62,457 nucleotides of DNA from Sulfuricella sp. (GTDB lineage: Bacteria; Pseudomonadota; Gammaproteobacteria; Burkholderiales; Sulfuricellaceae), in the NCBI GenBank assembly GCA_018336195.1, contig JAGXQV010000147.1, positions 1 to 62,457 of the forward strand, read 5' to 3'. Both the position numbers and the translations under genes were made by a program. The notes under the pieces were generated by a model, which was given only the letters and a program-made list of their open reading frames with translations, was not told the DNA's origin and did no database searches. Of the stretch, positions 1 to 9,372 are shown piece by piece; position 1 is the first letter of the stretch, and each line of letters starts with the position of its first letter.

Positions 1-3000
1 GAGCCGCTGTCGGTCGGGGAGGAGCCGCTGGACGACGAGGCAGGTGGGGCGGGTGGGGCCGGCAGGGGTTCCGGGGTGTAGACGTATTGCCCACTGGGGT
101 CGTAATGGGTGGTGGCTTGGCTGACGAGGGTGCCGCCGGCGTTGTAGACCTTGATGTGGGTGCCGCTGCCGTCGACTTGGATGGCGGTGGTACCGCCGCC
201 CGGCGTGGGTACTGAATACTGGCTGGTGCCGTCGGCGTTCTGGGTGACGCTGACGCCGCCGCCGAGGTCGAAAGAGTCTGGGCCGGTGGGAGCCAGGGCC
301 GATGAGGGCAGGACGTAGCTGCCGCTGGCTTGGCCGGGTTGGGTGGGGTCGTAGTTGAGGGTGGCCTTGGCGCCATCCTTGGGGGTGCGGCTGGCGCTGA
401 TGCGGCCGTCCGCTCCGGCGTCGAGGCTGTTGGTGGTGCCGTCCTGGTTGGTGTAGGTGAGGTGGGTGGTGCCGTCCTTGTCGATGCGGAAAACGATGCC
501 GCTGACGTGCTGCTGGAAGGAGTTCACCGCATCGGAGACGGTTCTGACCGGCATCGGGGATTGAGGCGGAGTGGTCGTGGGGAGCGGGACGGTGGGCTGG
601 GGTGCGGTCGGGGTGGTGCCGCTGCCGGTGGGGGGCGTGGTGGTGGTAGTCGCGGGAGTCTCGGTGATGGTGCCGTCCGCGTGGGTGGTACGGGTGGCGA
701 CGGTGGTGGTGGTGCCTCTGGCGTCTTCGTCGTTGGTGGTCTGGATGGTGACGGTGCTGCCGTCGGGGTTCTTGATGTTCTGGATGAGGATGCCGGAGTG
801 GGAGCCGTTCGCTTGGTAGGTGTCGCTGCCGCGGAGGCTGCCGTCGGCGAATGACCAGTTGTCCGTCTGGGCGCCGCCGTGGACAGTGTCGGTTTCGGTG
901 GTCATGCTGGCTTTGGCGGGCTGTGCGGTGTCGCTGGTCAGGCCGATTTCCAGGACGTCCTTGACGATGCCCTTGTCTTCGAGGGTCAGGGTTTCCCTTT
1001 CGGTGACGGTACCGCTGTCGTCTTTGCCGAGCACCGTGAGGGTGAGGTGGTCGTCGCTGTACAAATAAGCGACGCTCGTGACGATGTCGCCGAGGGCGGC
1101 CGGCGATTTGCCGGCAAGCAGGCGACTGCGGTAGACGAAGGGGTTCTGCGTGGGGGTGACGCCGTCCGGGCCGGGGAAGAAGCCCTTGGGCGGGACGGAA
1201 AGCTTGCGGCCCGTGGCCGCTTCCGGGGTCGGCGGTACCACGACTTCTTGCGGGGTGAATTTGACGACGTAGCTACCGATGGCACCGCCGCTGTCCTTGG
1301 CCTGGACGCGGAAGGCGTCGGCTGTGCCGGGGGCGGTATCGGTCACGGGGGTGTCGGGCCGGATGCTCCAGATGCCGGAGCCGGATTTTTCGTCGAGCGT
1401 GACGCTGGCGTGGTGCGCTGCGCCGGTGAGGGTGAAGGTCATCGTGTTGCGGTCGCTGTCGACGTCTTCGATCTGGAATTGGCCGCTGTTGTAGTCGACC
1501 AGGGTGTTGCCGGCAGCGTCGGCGAGCGGTCCCGTCGTCGTGAGGGAGTTGCCGTACTGGTCCACGCCGGTCGAGGCGTTCTGTTGTTGATGGAGGATTT
1601 GATATCCCGTTACCTTGCCGTTTTCGTAGCGTTCCTTGTAGCCGTAGATCGGCAGCGGGCTGCCTTGCCCGGTGATTACCGGGGCGTCGTTGACCGGGGC
1701 GAACTGGATGTCGATCGTTTTTGATGTGCCGCTGACGTTGTAGCTGAAGGAAGCGAGGCCATCCTTATCGTAGTTGAAATCCTTGCCCGGTGAAAAAACC
1801 GTCAGATCGCCATAGGTGAAGACGCTGGCATCTTTCGTGATGCCCCAGGCGGTGATCGATCCGCTGGGGTCGAGAAGGCTGGTGGGGATGGCGACGGGAA
1901 TGCCCTCCTTGGCGCCTTCCACCGACCTGCCGCCCGTGCTTTCGTCCAGGAGGGAGTTGACCACTACGCCTGTCATGCCGTCGCTGTAGGCGGTATACAC
2001 GCTCGCCGCCAGCGTGGGGTCGTATTGGCTGGCTATCGGGATGGCGAATACGCCGAGGCTATCCACTTGCAGGGAGGGCGAGGCGATAGCGCCTGTTCCT
2101 GTCGCGGCAGTGTCGTTAATCCCCGTAATCCCGGTAACCCCGGTAACCTCGCTAAGTGATTTCTTGTTGTCGCCGGCGTCGAAAACGCCATTCGAATTCG
2201 TGTCCTCCCACACCCACAAATAGGGAAACACGGGGTCGTTACTGTCGATGGTGCCGCTCAAGTCGGCATCGAGCCAACCAAGCGAATGGACGCCTTTCTT
2301 GCCGTCGGCTGCATACGGGTTGGAAAACAATTCGCTACCCGAGTCGATCCTGCCGTTGCCGTTGCGGTCGAGCACCAGGAAGCCGTCGCCGGGGCCATAC
2401 CAGTCGCTCTTCCTCAAGAAACCGCTGTCGTCCACGTCGAAGGTGGCATGGTTGCCCGGGGTGTCCTTGCCGATGACGTGTATCCCGTTGCCGTCCAAAT
2501 CGATGACGATGGGGCGGAAGGTGAAGGATGAATCGGAGGCGCTGGCATAGGGTGGGTGCGATTGCATGACCGCCGGATCGACCTCGCCCATTGCCTTGCC
2601 GGGATTTTCGGGATATTTTTGAATTTTTTGGTGCTGTTCATAGGCTGTCTTGACTTCCCACCAGGGGGCGAAGGCACCGTTCTTAATCGTGGCATCGGCG
2701 AGCGCGAGGGGAAGACTCTGGAAGTACGCTTCGCTGCCAACCTCAACACCGATGCGGTTTCCCTTGGTATCGTAGGTCGGTGCATCGGAAGGAATAAAGA
2801 TGCTGCCATCCTGATTGAGGATGTACGGGCAGAGCTTAAACGTATCGTCTTTGCCGATGTAGTGCAGTGCGGGAATGCGTTCGGGTATGACCCCAATGTG
2901 CTCGCCTTCGGCCTTGGCCTTTTCGAAAGCAGGTTTCAGAAAGTTATCCCAAAATTTGCTGTATAGGTCGCCGGCGTTCTCGGAATGTAAACCGAGACCG

Positions 3001-4880
3001 TTGCTATTCCTCCCGTCCTCGGGATATGAATTGAGATCACCGGTGTCCCACTGGAAGTTGGTGTCCCACTGGAAGGTGGAACGCCCGCCAGGAGGATCGT
3101 TGGAGTCGATAAACGAGACGAGGACGCTCAGAATGATCCCCACAGGCGGGTTGATGGCGGTAATGGCGGAAAGGATTGCTCCTTTGGGGTCGTCGTGGGC
3201 AATGCAGTTGATGATGTTGGCTACGGCGGCGATATTGCCCAAGGCTTCGAGGGCGGGGGCATTGTCTTCGAAAGCCAGTTTCAGTGCGTCCTGCGCCGAT
3301 TCGGCATTGCTGTATCCCAGGCTGGCGTAGGCCTGGGCGGCGCTGCTGATGAACTGCGAGCCGGCGGCAAGGGTTCCGAGTGCATCGCGGTTTTGGTAAT
3401 ACCTCAGCATGGCAAGCAGGCTGCCGGCGGCGCTCAGGCCACTTCCAACGCCGTTCAGGGGAAGATCGTTGCGATTGTACGTGGCGACAAGCTGGGCGCC
3501 GCTGGTGACTTTTTGCAGCGGCGTGCCGGTGCGCATCGCTTGCAGGAAGGTTACCCAGGCGGCGAGCGCTTGGACGTCGGTGGGGGTGGTGGACGTGGTG
3601 GTGGGCGTACCGGAAGATGAAGTGCCGGTGGAGCCAGGAGTTGAGCTTGTGCTGGTAGGAAGATTGATAACCGTACGGGGGTCGATGCTCATCTCCGTCG
3701 ACAAGCCGGGATTGACAGCAAGCAAGTCGGCAACGGATATACCTTCTGTTGCCGCGATGTTTTGGAGGTTGGTAGCGGTATTAGTCAGGAACGACTGTCC
3801 TGTTCCTGTCTTCACTTCCACATAGCTGGGAGTGTTGTCGCTACTTGTTGCCGTGCCGTCCTTCCAGGTCATGCTAAAAACGGGTGCGTCAGCACCAGTC
3901 GACAGCTTTTCAAGCTTGTTGGTGCCATTGGTAAATTCTATGCCCTTCAACACAATTCCGTTGTCGCAAACAAACGTCGCCTGGATGGATTGGTCGGCCA
4001 ATCGTTCCAGCTTGCAGGTGAAGGTTGCCGGCAACGCGGCGTTTTGCGCATGCGCCGCACTATTGTCGAAGGTCAGTTCAAGTCTGGTTGGCGTTCCTCC
4101 GGCATCGATGCTGGCTTTGTCGCAAACATAAGAGACCAGCTTTGCGTCAAACGGCGCATCAAGCTTACATTGTTCCGTACTCGCCTGATTGAAGTAATAA
4201 CATAGGCCTGTCTTGAGGTAGGTAGTACTAAGATCTCTCGCGGGAGAAGCGGTAAGCGGATAGTCAGAATACTGCTTGAGCGCCGTGGCTCTCACCTCGT
4301 CGGTACCCAATTCGCCGGTATATAGGCGCCCGGCGAATTGGGCATCCAGGCTGCCCAAAATATTCTCATTCGCCATACCGGTTGAGATGGTGGCAGCACG
4401 GATACCCCCGATGGAGAGCGGCAGCACGGTTTCACCGAGAGCTAACCGATAATTATATCCGTCAAGAATTTCCCGATAAATGACGTAGTTGTTGGCAGCC
4501 GCAAATGCTTCACCACGATTCCACCGAACGAGAAAGTCAAAGCCGTTTTTATCTCCCATTCCTGGAATATTGGAGCGGTCGATGTAGTGCCCCAGTTCAT
4601 GGGCGAGCGCACCAACAACGTTGCGCTCGCCCCACCCGAGCCTGTCTGATTCGGCGAAGAATTCCGGGCCGAAAGCGATTTCATTATTGGCGGGTTTATA
4701 TTGGGCGCCTGTCCCGAGTGCCTCATCGATAACCAGTTGCTTTCCCTCCGCATCGTAGGCATGCAACTGGGCCTTTAAAGTGGGCGAGAGGTTGATGAGG
4801 TCTATCGTGTATTGGGTGATCTTGTCTCTGATACCGTCGAATACTTTTTCCGACAAGTTGAAGTCGATTTGGCTGCCCAT
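1..4880 (-). CDS. Giant secreted metallopeptidase/Ca-binding repeat protein (partial)
   Basis: The frame is open from ATG 4880 to the window edge, at least 1,626 residues, with the C-terminus outside. The start has AGGGGAA 5 bases upstream. Visible order: an HELGH zinc-peptidase motif (H94, E95, H98) with E124 in GEAFA as likely third ligand; a LysM-like segment near 370-400; DLDGNG (about 793), DRNGNGRIDSGSELF (about 835), DADLSGTIDSND (about 870) and DTNSNGVFDAGD (about 888), the Ca-binding loops common in large RTX-type exoproteins; a VNDAP cadherin-like linker at 1063; a Thr/Pro-rich tract near 1390-1445; and a Pro/Ser-rich end. I saw no GGxGxDxxx nonapeptides and no N-terminal signal peptide, so export, if any, may use a C-terminal type I signal (inference). 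It starts 10 bp after the lipoprotein gene, so the two are probably co-transcribed. Confidence 0.85.
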   Translation of the reverse strand, partial: MGSQIDFNLSEKVFDGIRDKITQYTIDLINLSPTLKAQLHAYDAEGKQLVIDEALGTGAQYKPANNEIAFGPEFFAESDRLGWGERNVVGALAHELGHYIDRSNIPGMGDKNGFDFLVRWNRGEAFAAANNYVIYREILDGYNYRLALGETVLPLSIGGIRAATISTGMANENILGSLDAQFAGRLYTGELGTDEVRATALKQYSDYPLTASPARDLSTTYLKTGLCYYFNQASTEQCKLDAPFDAKLVSYVCDKASIDAGGTPTRLELTFDNSAAHAQNAALPATFTCKLERLADQSIQATFVCDNGIVLKGIEFTNGTNKLEKLSTGADAPVFSMTWKDGTATSSDNTPSYVEVKTGTGQSFLTNTATNLQNIAATEGISVADLLAVNPGLSTEMSIDPRTVINLPTSTSSTPGSTGTSSSGTPTTTSTTPTDVQALAAWVTFLQAMRTGTPLQKVTSGAQLVATYNRNDLPLNGVGSGLSAAGSLLAMLRYYQNRDALGTLAAGSQFISSAAQAYASLGYSNAESAQDALKLAFEDNAPALEALGNIAAVANIINCIAHDDPKGAILSAITAINPPVGIILSVLVSFIDSNDPPGGRSTFQWDTNFQWDTGDLNSYPEDGRNSNGLGLHSENAGDLYSKFWDNFLKPAFEKAKAEGEHIGVIPERIPALHYIGKDDTFKLCPYILNQDGSIFIPSDAPTYDTKGNRIGVEVGSEAYFQSLPLALADATIKNGAFAPWWEVKTAYEQHQKIQKYPENPGKAMGEVDPAVMQSHPPYASASDSSFTFRPIVIDLDGNGIHVIGKDTPGNHATFDVDDSGFLRKSDWYGPGDGFLVLDRNGNGRIDSGSELFSNPYAADGKKGVHSLGWLDADLSGTIDSNDPVFPYLWVWEDTNSNGVFDAGDNKKSLSEVTGVTGITGINDTAATGTGAIASPSLQVDSLGVFAIPIASQYDPTLAASVYTAYSDGMTGVVVNSLLDESTGGRSVEGAKEGIPVAIPTSLLDPSGSITAWGITKDASVFTYGDLTVFSPGKDFNYDKDGLASFSYNVSGTSKTIDIQFAPVNDAPVITGQGSPLPIYGYKERYENGKVTGYQILHQQQNASTGVDQYGNSLTTTGPLADAAGNTLVDYNSGQFQIEDVDSDRNTMTFTLTGAAHHASVTLDEKSGSGIWSIRPDTPVTDTAPGTADAFRVQAKDSGGAIGSYVVKFTPQEVVVPPTPEAATGRKLSVPPKGFFPGPDGVTPTQNPFVYRSRLLAGKSPAALGDIVTSVAYLYSDDHLTLTVLGKDDSGTVTERETLTLEDKGIVKDVLEIGLTSDTAQPAKASMTTETDTVHGGAQTDNWSFADGSLRGSDTYQANGSHSGILIQNIKNPDGSTVTIQTTNDEDARGTTTTVATRTTHADGTITETPATTTTTPPTGSGTTPTAPQPTVPLPTTTPPQSPMPVRTVSDAVNSFQQHVSGIVFRIDKDGTTHLTYTNQDGTTNSLDAGADGRISASRTPKDGAKATLNYDPTQPGQASGSYVLPSSALAPTGPDSFDLGGGVSVTQNADGTSQYSVPTPGGGTTAIQVDGSGTHIKVYNAGGTLVSQATTHYDPSGQYVYTPEPLPAPPAPPASSSSGSSPTDSG

Positions 4881-4889
4881 GATTTCCCC

Positions 4890-5561
4890 TTATTTCGATG
4901 TGATATAGATGTACGATGTGCAGGCGGTAAAACGGAACATCATCAGAATTTCCTTGCCGTCGAGCTCATATCTGACCCCCCATCCCGGATTCGTTAATTG
5001 CTCCTTGGTGAATTGAAGATCGCGGATTTCGTCGAAGGTTGGAATAATGACCCGCGGTTTCACCCCGAGGATTTCATCGGCCTGAGCCCTGGCGATGCAG
5101 AACCTTTTGGGGGCGGTCGAGATTCTCAGTATCTCCACGATGCCGTCCTTGAAATAGCCAGGCCTTCGTGAGGTTCGCGACATATAGAAATACCAGAGTC
5201 CTTTGTCCTGTTTCCACAAACTGATGCTCCCCGAACTGACATTGTCGTTGCTGGGGCTTGTTGGAATATCACTACCGATCAACAGCTTCGTAACTTCCGC
5301 GACGGTCACCCGCTCGTCGTGCAGGAAATCACGGAAGATCGTGAGCACCTGTTCTGGCGTGATTTTGTTCAGGTCGACGGGGTCGGGGATTTTCGGCATC
5401 GGTTTGACCTCCTGAGGCGCTTCCTTGGTTTGTGGTTGTTGGACTGGCTGGCTGACCGGCGACGTGGTGGCGCAGCCGGTCAAGCCGGCCAGTGCGGCAA
5501 GGCAACCCAAACCCACGAAACAGCCGCGTAAGAACAGAGCCAACATCCGTGTCGAAGTCAT
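4890..5561 (-). CDS. Putative outer-membrane lipoprotein
   Basis: 223 residues. The N-terminus carries a hydrophobic signal with lipobox LTGC (Cys about residue 30), followed by a Gln/Pro-rich linker and a globular domain I do not recognise. A GGGGAGGGTGGGGAA ribosome-binding stretch touches the ATG at 5561. The gene lies directly upstream of the giant metallopeptidase-like gene in the same orientation, so it may be a membrane-anchored partner such as an immunity, inhibitor or assembly factor (inference from position only). Its start falls at the end of the duplicated leader also found before the Asp-box gene, which suggests both genes inherited the same promoter and RBS unit. Confidence 0.75.
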   Translation of the reverse strand: MTSTRMLALFLRGCFVGLGCLAALAGLTGCATTSPVSQPVQQPQTKEAPQEVKPMPKIPDPVDLNKITPEQVLTIFRDFLHDERVTVAEVTKLLIGSDIPTSPSNDNVSSGSISLWKQDKGLWYFYMSRTSRRPGYFKDGIVEILRISTAPKRFCIARAQADEILGVKPRVIIPTFDEIRDLQFTKEQLTNPGWGVRYELDGKEILMMFRFTACTSYIYITSK

Positions 5562-5574
5562 TTCCCCACCCTCC

Positions 5575-5823
5575 CCAATAAAAGCACCCCATTCCCGCCC
5601 ATCACCGATACCCCTTGTTCGTTTCCAATAGAAAGCCCACCCCTTAATTCCTACTCACTGGGGTTGTATGCCAACCGCATAGAGCATAGCGAGATTTTTC
5701 CCGCTTGCCATCCTGTCATTTATTACAGCTATCTGAAATTCCCGAAATATGCTAGGCGGCTTTCTGCCACGCTGGATCGTTAACCGACCAGAGGTAGTCG
5801 GTAAAGGAAATCTCATTGAAATG
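5575..5823 (-). repeat. Duplicated leader, copy A
   Basis: Imperfect direct repeat of 9108-9372, about 3.5 kb apart. The shared part spans the last codons of an RTX-like paralogue and the non-coding leader up to the RBS of the next gene. Highly conserved stretches include gagatttttcccgcttgcca and the hairpin GGTTG-TATGC-CAACC at 5662-5676. It probably holds the promoter and 5' UTR of the lipoprotein/giant-protein operon. Confidence 0.75.
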
Positions 5824-6001
5824 GTCGATCGTGGCTTGGTTGATGAGGGTGCCGGTGGCGTCGGAGAAGCGGGAGGGAATGGCGACGTGAATGTCCTCGC
5901 GGGCACCGGTTACCAACCTGTCCATGCTGTCGTCCCGGAGGGAATTGCCCCCCTTTCACGCCTTCATCAGATTCATGGACATGCTCCCATTCCTCGGACA
6001 C
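5752..6001 (-). pseudogene. Frameshifted C-terminal remnant of a paralogue of the giant protein
   Basis: A frame ending at the TAG at 5752-5754 reads NSLRDDSMDR, AREDIHVAIPSRF and HFNEISFTDYLW. It aligns with an internal part of the giant protein (NSLLDESTGG, AKEGIPVAIPTSLLD). In this frame a TGA lies at 5956-5958, but the +1 frame continues upstream as SEEWEHVHESDEGVKGG across a run of six G (about 5947-5952), so a homopolymer slip probably broke it. The remnant overlaps the last codons of the Asp-box gene. It appears to be what is left of a tandem copy. Confidence 0.6.
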
Positions 6002-9000
6002 AGCGTGACAACGTAACGGTGGCGCTGCCGTGGCTCACCCATAAGCCGGCATCGCCCGGATCGGCCCCGGCGCGGGTCGCCACCGCGTGAAAGGTGTAGA
6101 CGCCATTTTTCAGGCCCTGCGGCAACTGAAAATGTAGCATCGGACGGTTCTCAGGAAGCAGCAATTCGTTGCTGCGATATGGCACCCTGCGGATATCGAA
6201 GGAAGGCGGATCAAACGGCCCCCCGTTGTTATTCAGATAAATGGTGAGGTTATCCGGCGTCACTACCCAGGCATAAAGATCGTGGCGAATCGCCGGGCTG
6301 AAGTTCTCGAACGACCAGTCGACAAACACCAAACCTATCGGGTTTAGCACCGTGCTGGGCGTTATCCTCACCTTGAGCGCGGACGGGGAACGAGTGGTGG
6401 CGGTTGTCTTCACCTTCACCTCGGGGGCAACGAAGGTAACACCACTTTCGATATAGCGCGCGGCCAGCGCAATCGGCTTGCCTTCGTTGGCGGCACGCAA
6501 TTTACCGGCAGCGTCGATAGGGGAAGCGGGCTCACGGGACAGCCAGGTGGGCGCGACCTCGGTAAGGGTGCCGTCCTCGAACACGAGGGATGCCACGTAA
6601 TGCCCTTCCTGCCCGCCGGACAACTCCGGCTGCCCAACGATACGTAGCGCATAGGGCTTTGCGGTCGCGGCAGCCAGCGGCTGTGTAAGCGTCGCGGTGT
6701 GCGTTAGCCCATTTTCCCGGTAGGTCGCCTTGACGCCAATCGCCACATCGGTACTTCGATCAGGTATGGACAGCACCCCCTCGGCACTGATGGCGGCGGT
6801 GCCGGAAACAATGCTCCACTGTGGGGCAACCGGGTTGGTCGAGCCATCCCGATATTCGGCGAACGCGGTCATGACGACGGACGAGCCTTTTCTGAAGGCG
6901 TTTGCCGCGCTACGGATATTCAACCTTTTCAACGGTGCGGTGAGGTTCCGCACCACGACTTGCCGACTGGCGTTCAGCGTCGCCCCGCCTTCCTGGTAGG
7001 TGGCGGTGACGGTGACGGGGGTATCCGTGTCCACCGCCAGCGCGGCGAGTGTGCCATCGGCGGCGATTTGCGCAACCGCCGGATTGTCCACGCTCCAGGA
7101 GGAGGGCTGCACGCCATGGCGGAAGCCGTTGTCGTAGAATGCCTCGGCCTGGAACGGGATGCTGGAATTTTCCGCAAGGGTGGCCGGCGACCGCAAGGCC
7201 ATGCCGACCGGGTTGCCGGGCAAGAGTGCCATGCGTTGGACGCCGTGGCCTATTGTTCTGCCGTAAAGCGTGCCGTCCGGTGAAAGAGTCAGCGGGTAGG
7301 AATTGGAAAACATCTCGATCAAGCCGCGACTGAGCGCCTGCCAGGTCGCGCCCCGGTCCGTGCTCCTGTATGCGCCGTTGCGTATCGCGACATACAGCGC
7401 GCCATCCGGCGCGATCACCAGCGAAGACACTTTCAGATTGTCCAGCCCGCTACTGGTGGCGACCCAGGTCACGCCGCGGTCGGAACTCCTGAATACGCCG
7501 CGTTGATTGGTTCCTGCGTAAAGGGTTCCATCCCGGGCCACCGCCAGCGCATTTACCTCCGCGCCGGTCAAGCCGCCACTCGACCTGGACCAGGTTGTTC
7601 CTTGGTCGGAGCTGCTGAATACGCTACCGCTATAAGTTACAAGATACAACGTTCCATCCGGCGCGAGCGCGAGACCACCGCCTGTAGACTCGGGCGAGCC
7701 TGTACGGGGAGACTTCCAGGTTTTGTTCTTGAGATCGCCTCGGTATATGCCGTTCCAAGTCCTGGCGAAGAGCATCCCGTCGGGGCTGACCACCAATCCC
7801 CCGGCCATATCCGGCTGATTCGTCTCGCTGACCGCCGTTGTCCAAGTCAAACCTCGGTCGGAACTTTGGAGTACACCACGATTACCAGCGGCGTAGAGCG
7901 TCCCGTCCGCGCCAAGGGCCAACCCATGAACGCCGTTTTCGGGAAACTTCCTCAACTGCGTCCAGTTTGTCCCCCGATCATGGCTCACGAAGAGGCGAGT
8001 CCTTTCGGTTCCCCCATAGAGGGTGCCATCGGGCGCGCTGACCAAGGCAATAACGTCTTGAATTGGCAGTCCACGGTTCACCGCCACCCAGGTTGCCCCT
8101 TTGTCCGTGCTGCGTAATACGCCACCGTAGACGGTTCCGGCGAAAACGGCATTGTCCGGCCCCTCGGCCAATGCCGAAACGCTTACATTCAACGAACCCG
8201 CAGCGCCCCAGGTTTTGCCTTGGTCCGAACTTCGGTATATGTCGCCGTCGATGGTTCCGGCATACAGCGTGCCATCCTGAAGCAACACCAATGCGCGAAG
8301 GTCTCCGCTTGTCGCTCCCATGCTCCGGGATTCCCAGGTGGCGCCCTGATCGGCGCTCGTGAACACGCCATGGTCGGTTCCAGCAATGAGCGCACCATCT
8401 GCCGTGATTGCCAGCGCGTAGACGTTCGTCCCCGCCGGTCCAGGGCTGGCGGAGGCCCAAGAAGCACCTTGGTCGGTACTTTTGTATACACCGCCTTGTA
8501 TTCCGACGTAGAGCACACCGTCCGGCCCGAGCGCCAGGGCGGAGACATTCTTGTTTACCCATCCGCTGGTAATTGGCGTCCAGTTGGCCCCTTTGTCCAC
8601 ACTCTTGAATACGCCCTCCCGTGTGCCGGCGTAAAGCGTGCCGCCCGCCCCGGCCACGAGTTTGGTGATATAGGTGGCGGTCAATCCCTTATTCGCGGCG
8701 ACCCAGGTCTTTCCCCAGTCCATCGTTTTACGAATCTGACCGCCGTTTGTTCCCGCATAAAGCACACCGTCAGCCGCGATGGTCAACGAACTAATGTCCC
8801 CAAATTCCGAATATACGACCAATTCCCAGGAAACACCCTGGTCGAGGCTCTTATATAAGCCGCTCCAGCCTGGGTAGGGGATATTTGCGGAAACGTAAAG
8901 CGTATCGCCATCCCAGGCGAATGCGGCGACGTTGCTCGGCGGCCCCCCGGCTGTTTCCCAGAATTCCTCGCCGCCGGCAACGAGCGCATGCCCCAGCCAT

Positions 9001-9032
9001 ACGGCAAAAAACACCAGGCGCAACAGGTTCAT
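5973..9032 (-). CDS. Asp-box (BNR) repeat exoprotein with Ig-like C-terminus
   Basis: 1,019 residues from ATG 9032, which has AGAGGA at good spacing and directly gives a signal peptide (MNLLRLVFFAVWLGHALVAG). ATG 9095, with a GAGGGGG RBS, would add 21 residues and is the positional counterpart of the lipoprotein start. About 12-13 Asp-box motifs of the form SxDxGxTW (for example YKSTDQGASW, FRSSDRGVTW, YRSTDRGATW) recur at even spacing through roughly residue 600, predicting one or two beta-propellers of the sialidase/Vps10 fold. No sialidase catalytic set was identified. The rest looks like bacterial Ig-like (Big2-type) domains. A binding or adhesion role at the cell surface is likely but not proven. 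Confidence 0.85.
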   Translation of the reverse strand: MNLLRLVFFAVWLGHALVAGGEEFWETAGGPPSNVAAFAWDGDTLYVSANIPYPGWSGLYKSLDQGVSWELVVYSEFGDISSLTIAADGVLYAGTNGGQIRKTMDWGKTWVAANKGLTATYITKLVAGAGGTLYAGTREGVFKSVDKGANWTPITSGWVNKNVSALALGPDGVLYVGIQGGVYKSTDQGASWASASPGPAGTNVYALAITADGALIAGTDHGVFTSADQGATWESRSMGATSGDLRALVLLQDGTLYAGTIDGDIYRSSDQGKTWGAAGSLNVSVSALAEGPDNAVFAGTVYGGVLRSTDKGATWVAVNRGLPIQDVIALVSAPDGTLYGGTERTRLFVSHDRGTNWTQLRKFPENGVHGLALGADGTLYAAGNRGVLQSSDRGLTWTTAVSETNQPDMAGGLVVSPDGMLFARTWNGIYRGDLKNKTWKSPRTGSPESTGGGLALAPDGTLYLVTYSGSVFSSSDQGTTWSRSSGGLTGAEVNALAVARDGTLYAGTNQRGVFRSSDRGVTWVATSSGLDNLKVSSLVIAPDGALYVAIRNGAYRSTDRGATWQALSRGLIEMFSNSYPLTLSPDGTLYGRTIGHGVQRMALLPGNPVGMALRSPATLAENSSIPFQAEAFYDNGFRHGVQPSSWSVDNPAVAQIAADGTLAALAVDTDTPVTVTATYQEGGATLNASRQVVVRNLTAPLKRLNIRSAANAFRKGSSVVMTAFAEYRDGSTNPVAPQWSIVSGTAAISAEGVLSIPDRSTDVAIGVKATYRENGLTHTATLTQPLAAATAKPYALRIVGQPELSGGQEGHYVASLVFEDGTLTEVAPTWLSREPASPIDAAGKLRAANEGKPIALAARYIESGVTFVAPEVKVKTTATTRSPSALKVRITPSTVLNPIGLVFVDWSFENFSPAIRHDLYAWVVTPDNLTIYLNNNGGPFDPPSFDIRRVPYRSNELLLPENRPMLHFQLPQGLKNGVYTFHAVATRAGADPGDAGLWVSHGSATVTLSRCVRGMGACP

Positions 9033-9107
9033 GGAATTCCTCTTCCATCGTGTGCCATGCATCCGGAAATATGAGATCGATGAAGTAGTGTTCATTTTCG
9101 CCCCCTC

Positions 9108-9372
9108 GCCAATCGAAAGTCGCCCGTTCACGCCCATCACCGATATTCCCCTGTTCATTCCGAAAAGTTGATTCCGCCCTTATCTCGTCGCACCCTTCCA
9201 GACTCGCTGGGGTTTGTATGCAAACCGCATAGAGCATACCGAGATTTTTCCCGCTTGCCATCCTGTTACTTATTACAGCTAGTGGAGATATTGAAAGTGT
9301 GTTAGCGGCGCTCAGCCACGCTTGATCGTTGGCGAAGCGAAGGCAGCCGATAAAGGAAATCTCGTTGAAATG
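9108..9372 (-). repeat. Duplicated leader, copy B
   Basis: Second copy of the leader at 5575-5823, placed before the Asp-box gene. The hairpin is preserved as GGTTTG-TATG-CAAACC (9211-9226): relative to copy A one base is inserted on one arm and the other arm changes to match, so pairing is kept. Its distal end still encodes HFNEISF, the same C-terminal peptide seen in the remnant at 5752-6001, but the stop is shifted. The repeat ends where cysM-like sequence begins. Confidence 0.75.

Noticed and set aside
550..720. Repetitive ggtggtg-type tract considered as a tandem repeat or CRISPR-like array
   Set aside because: It encodes the Thr/Pro-rich linker of the giant protein; no uniform repeat-spacer spacing.
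330..1724. Gly/Val-rich plus-strand frames at the left edge
   Set aside because: They lie opposite the giant minus-strand frame, which has coherent Ca-binding and cadherin-like motifs; the plus frames are low complexity.
1..4880. Classic RTX nonapeptide array in the giant protein
   Set aside because: No GGxGxDxxx repeats in the visible 1,626 residues; only EF-hand/dockerin-like loops are seen.
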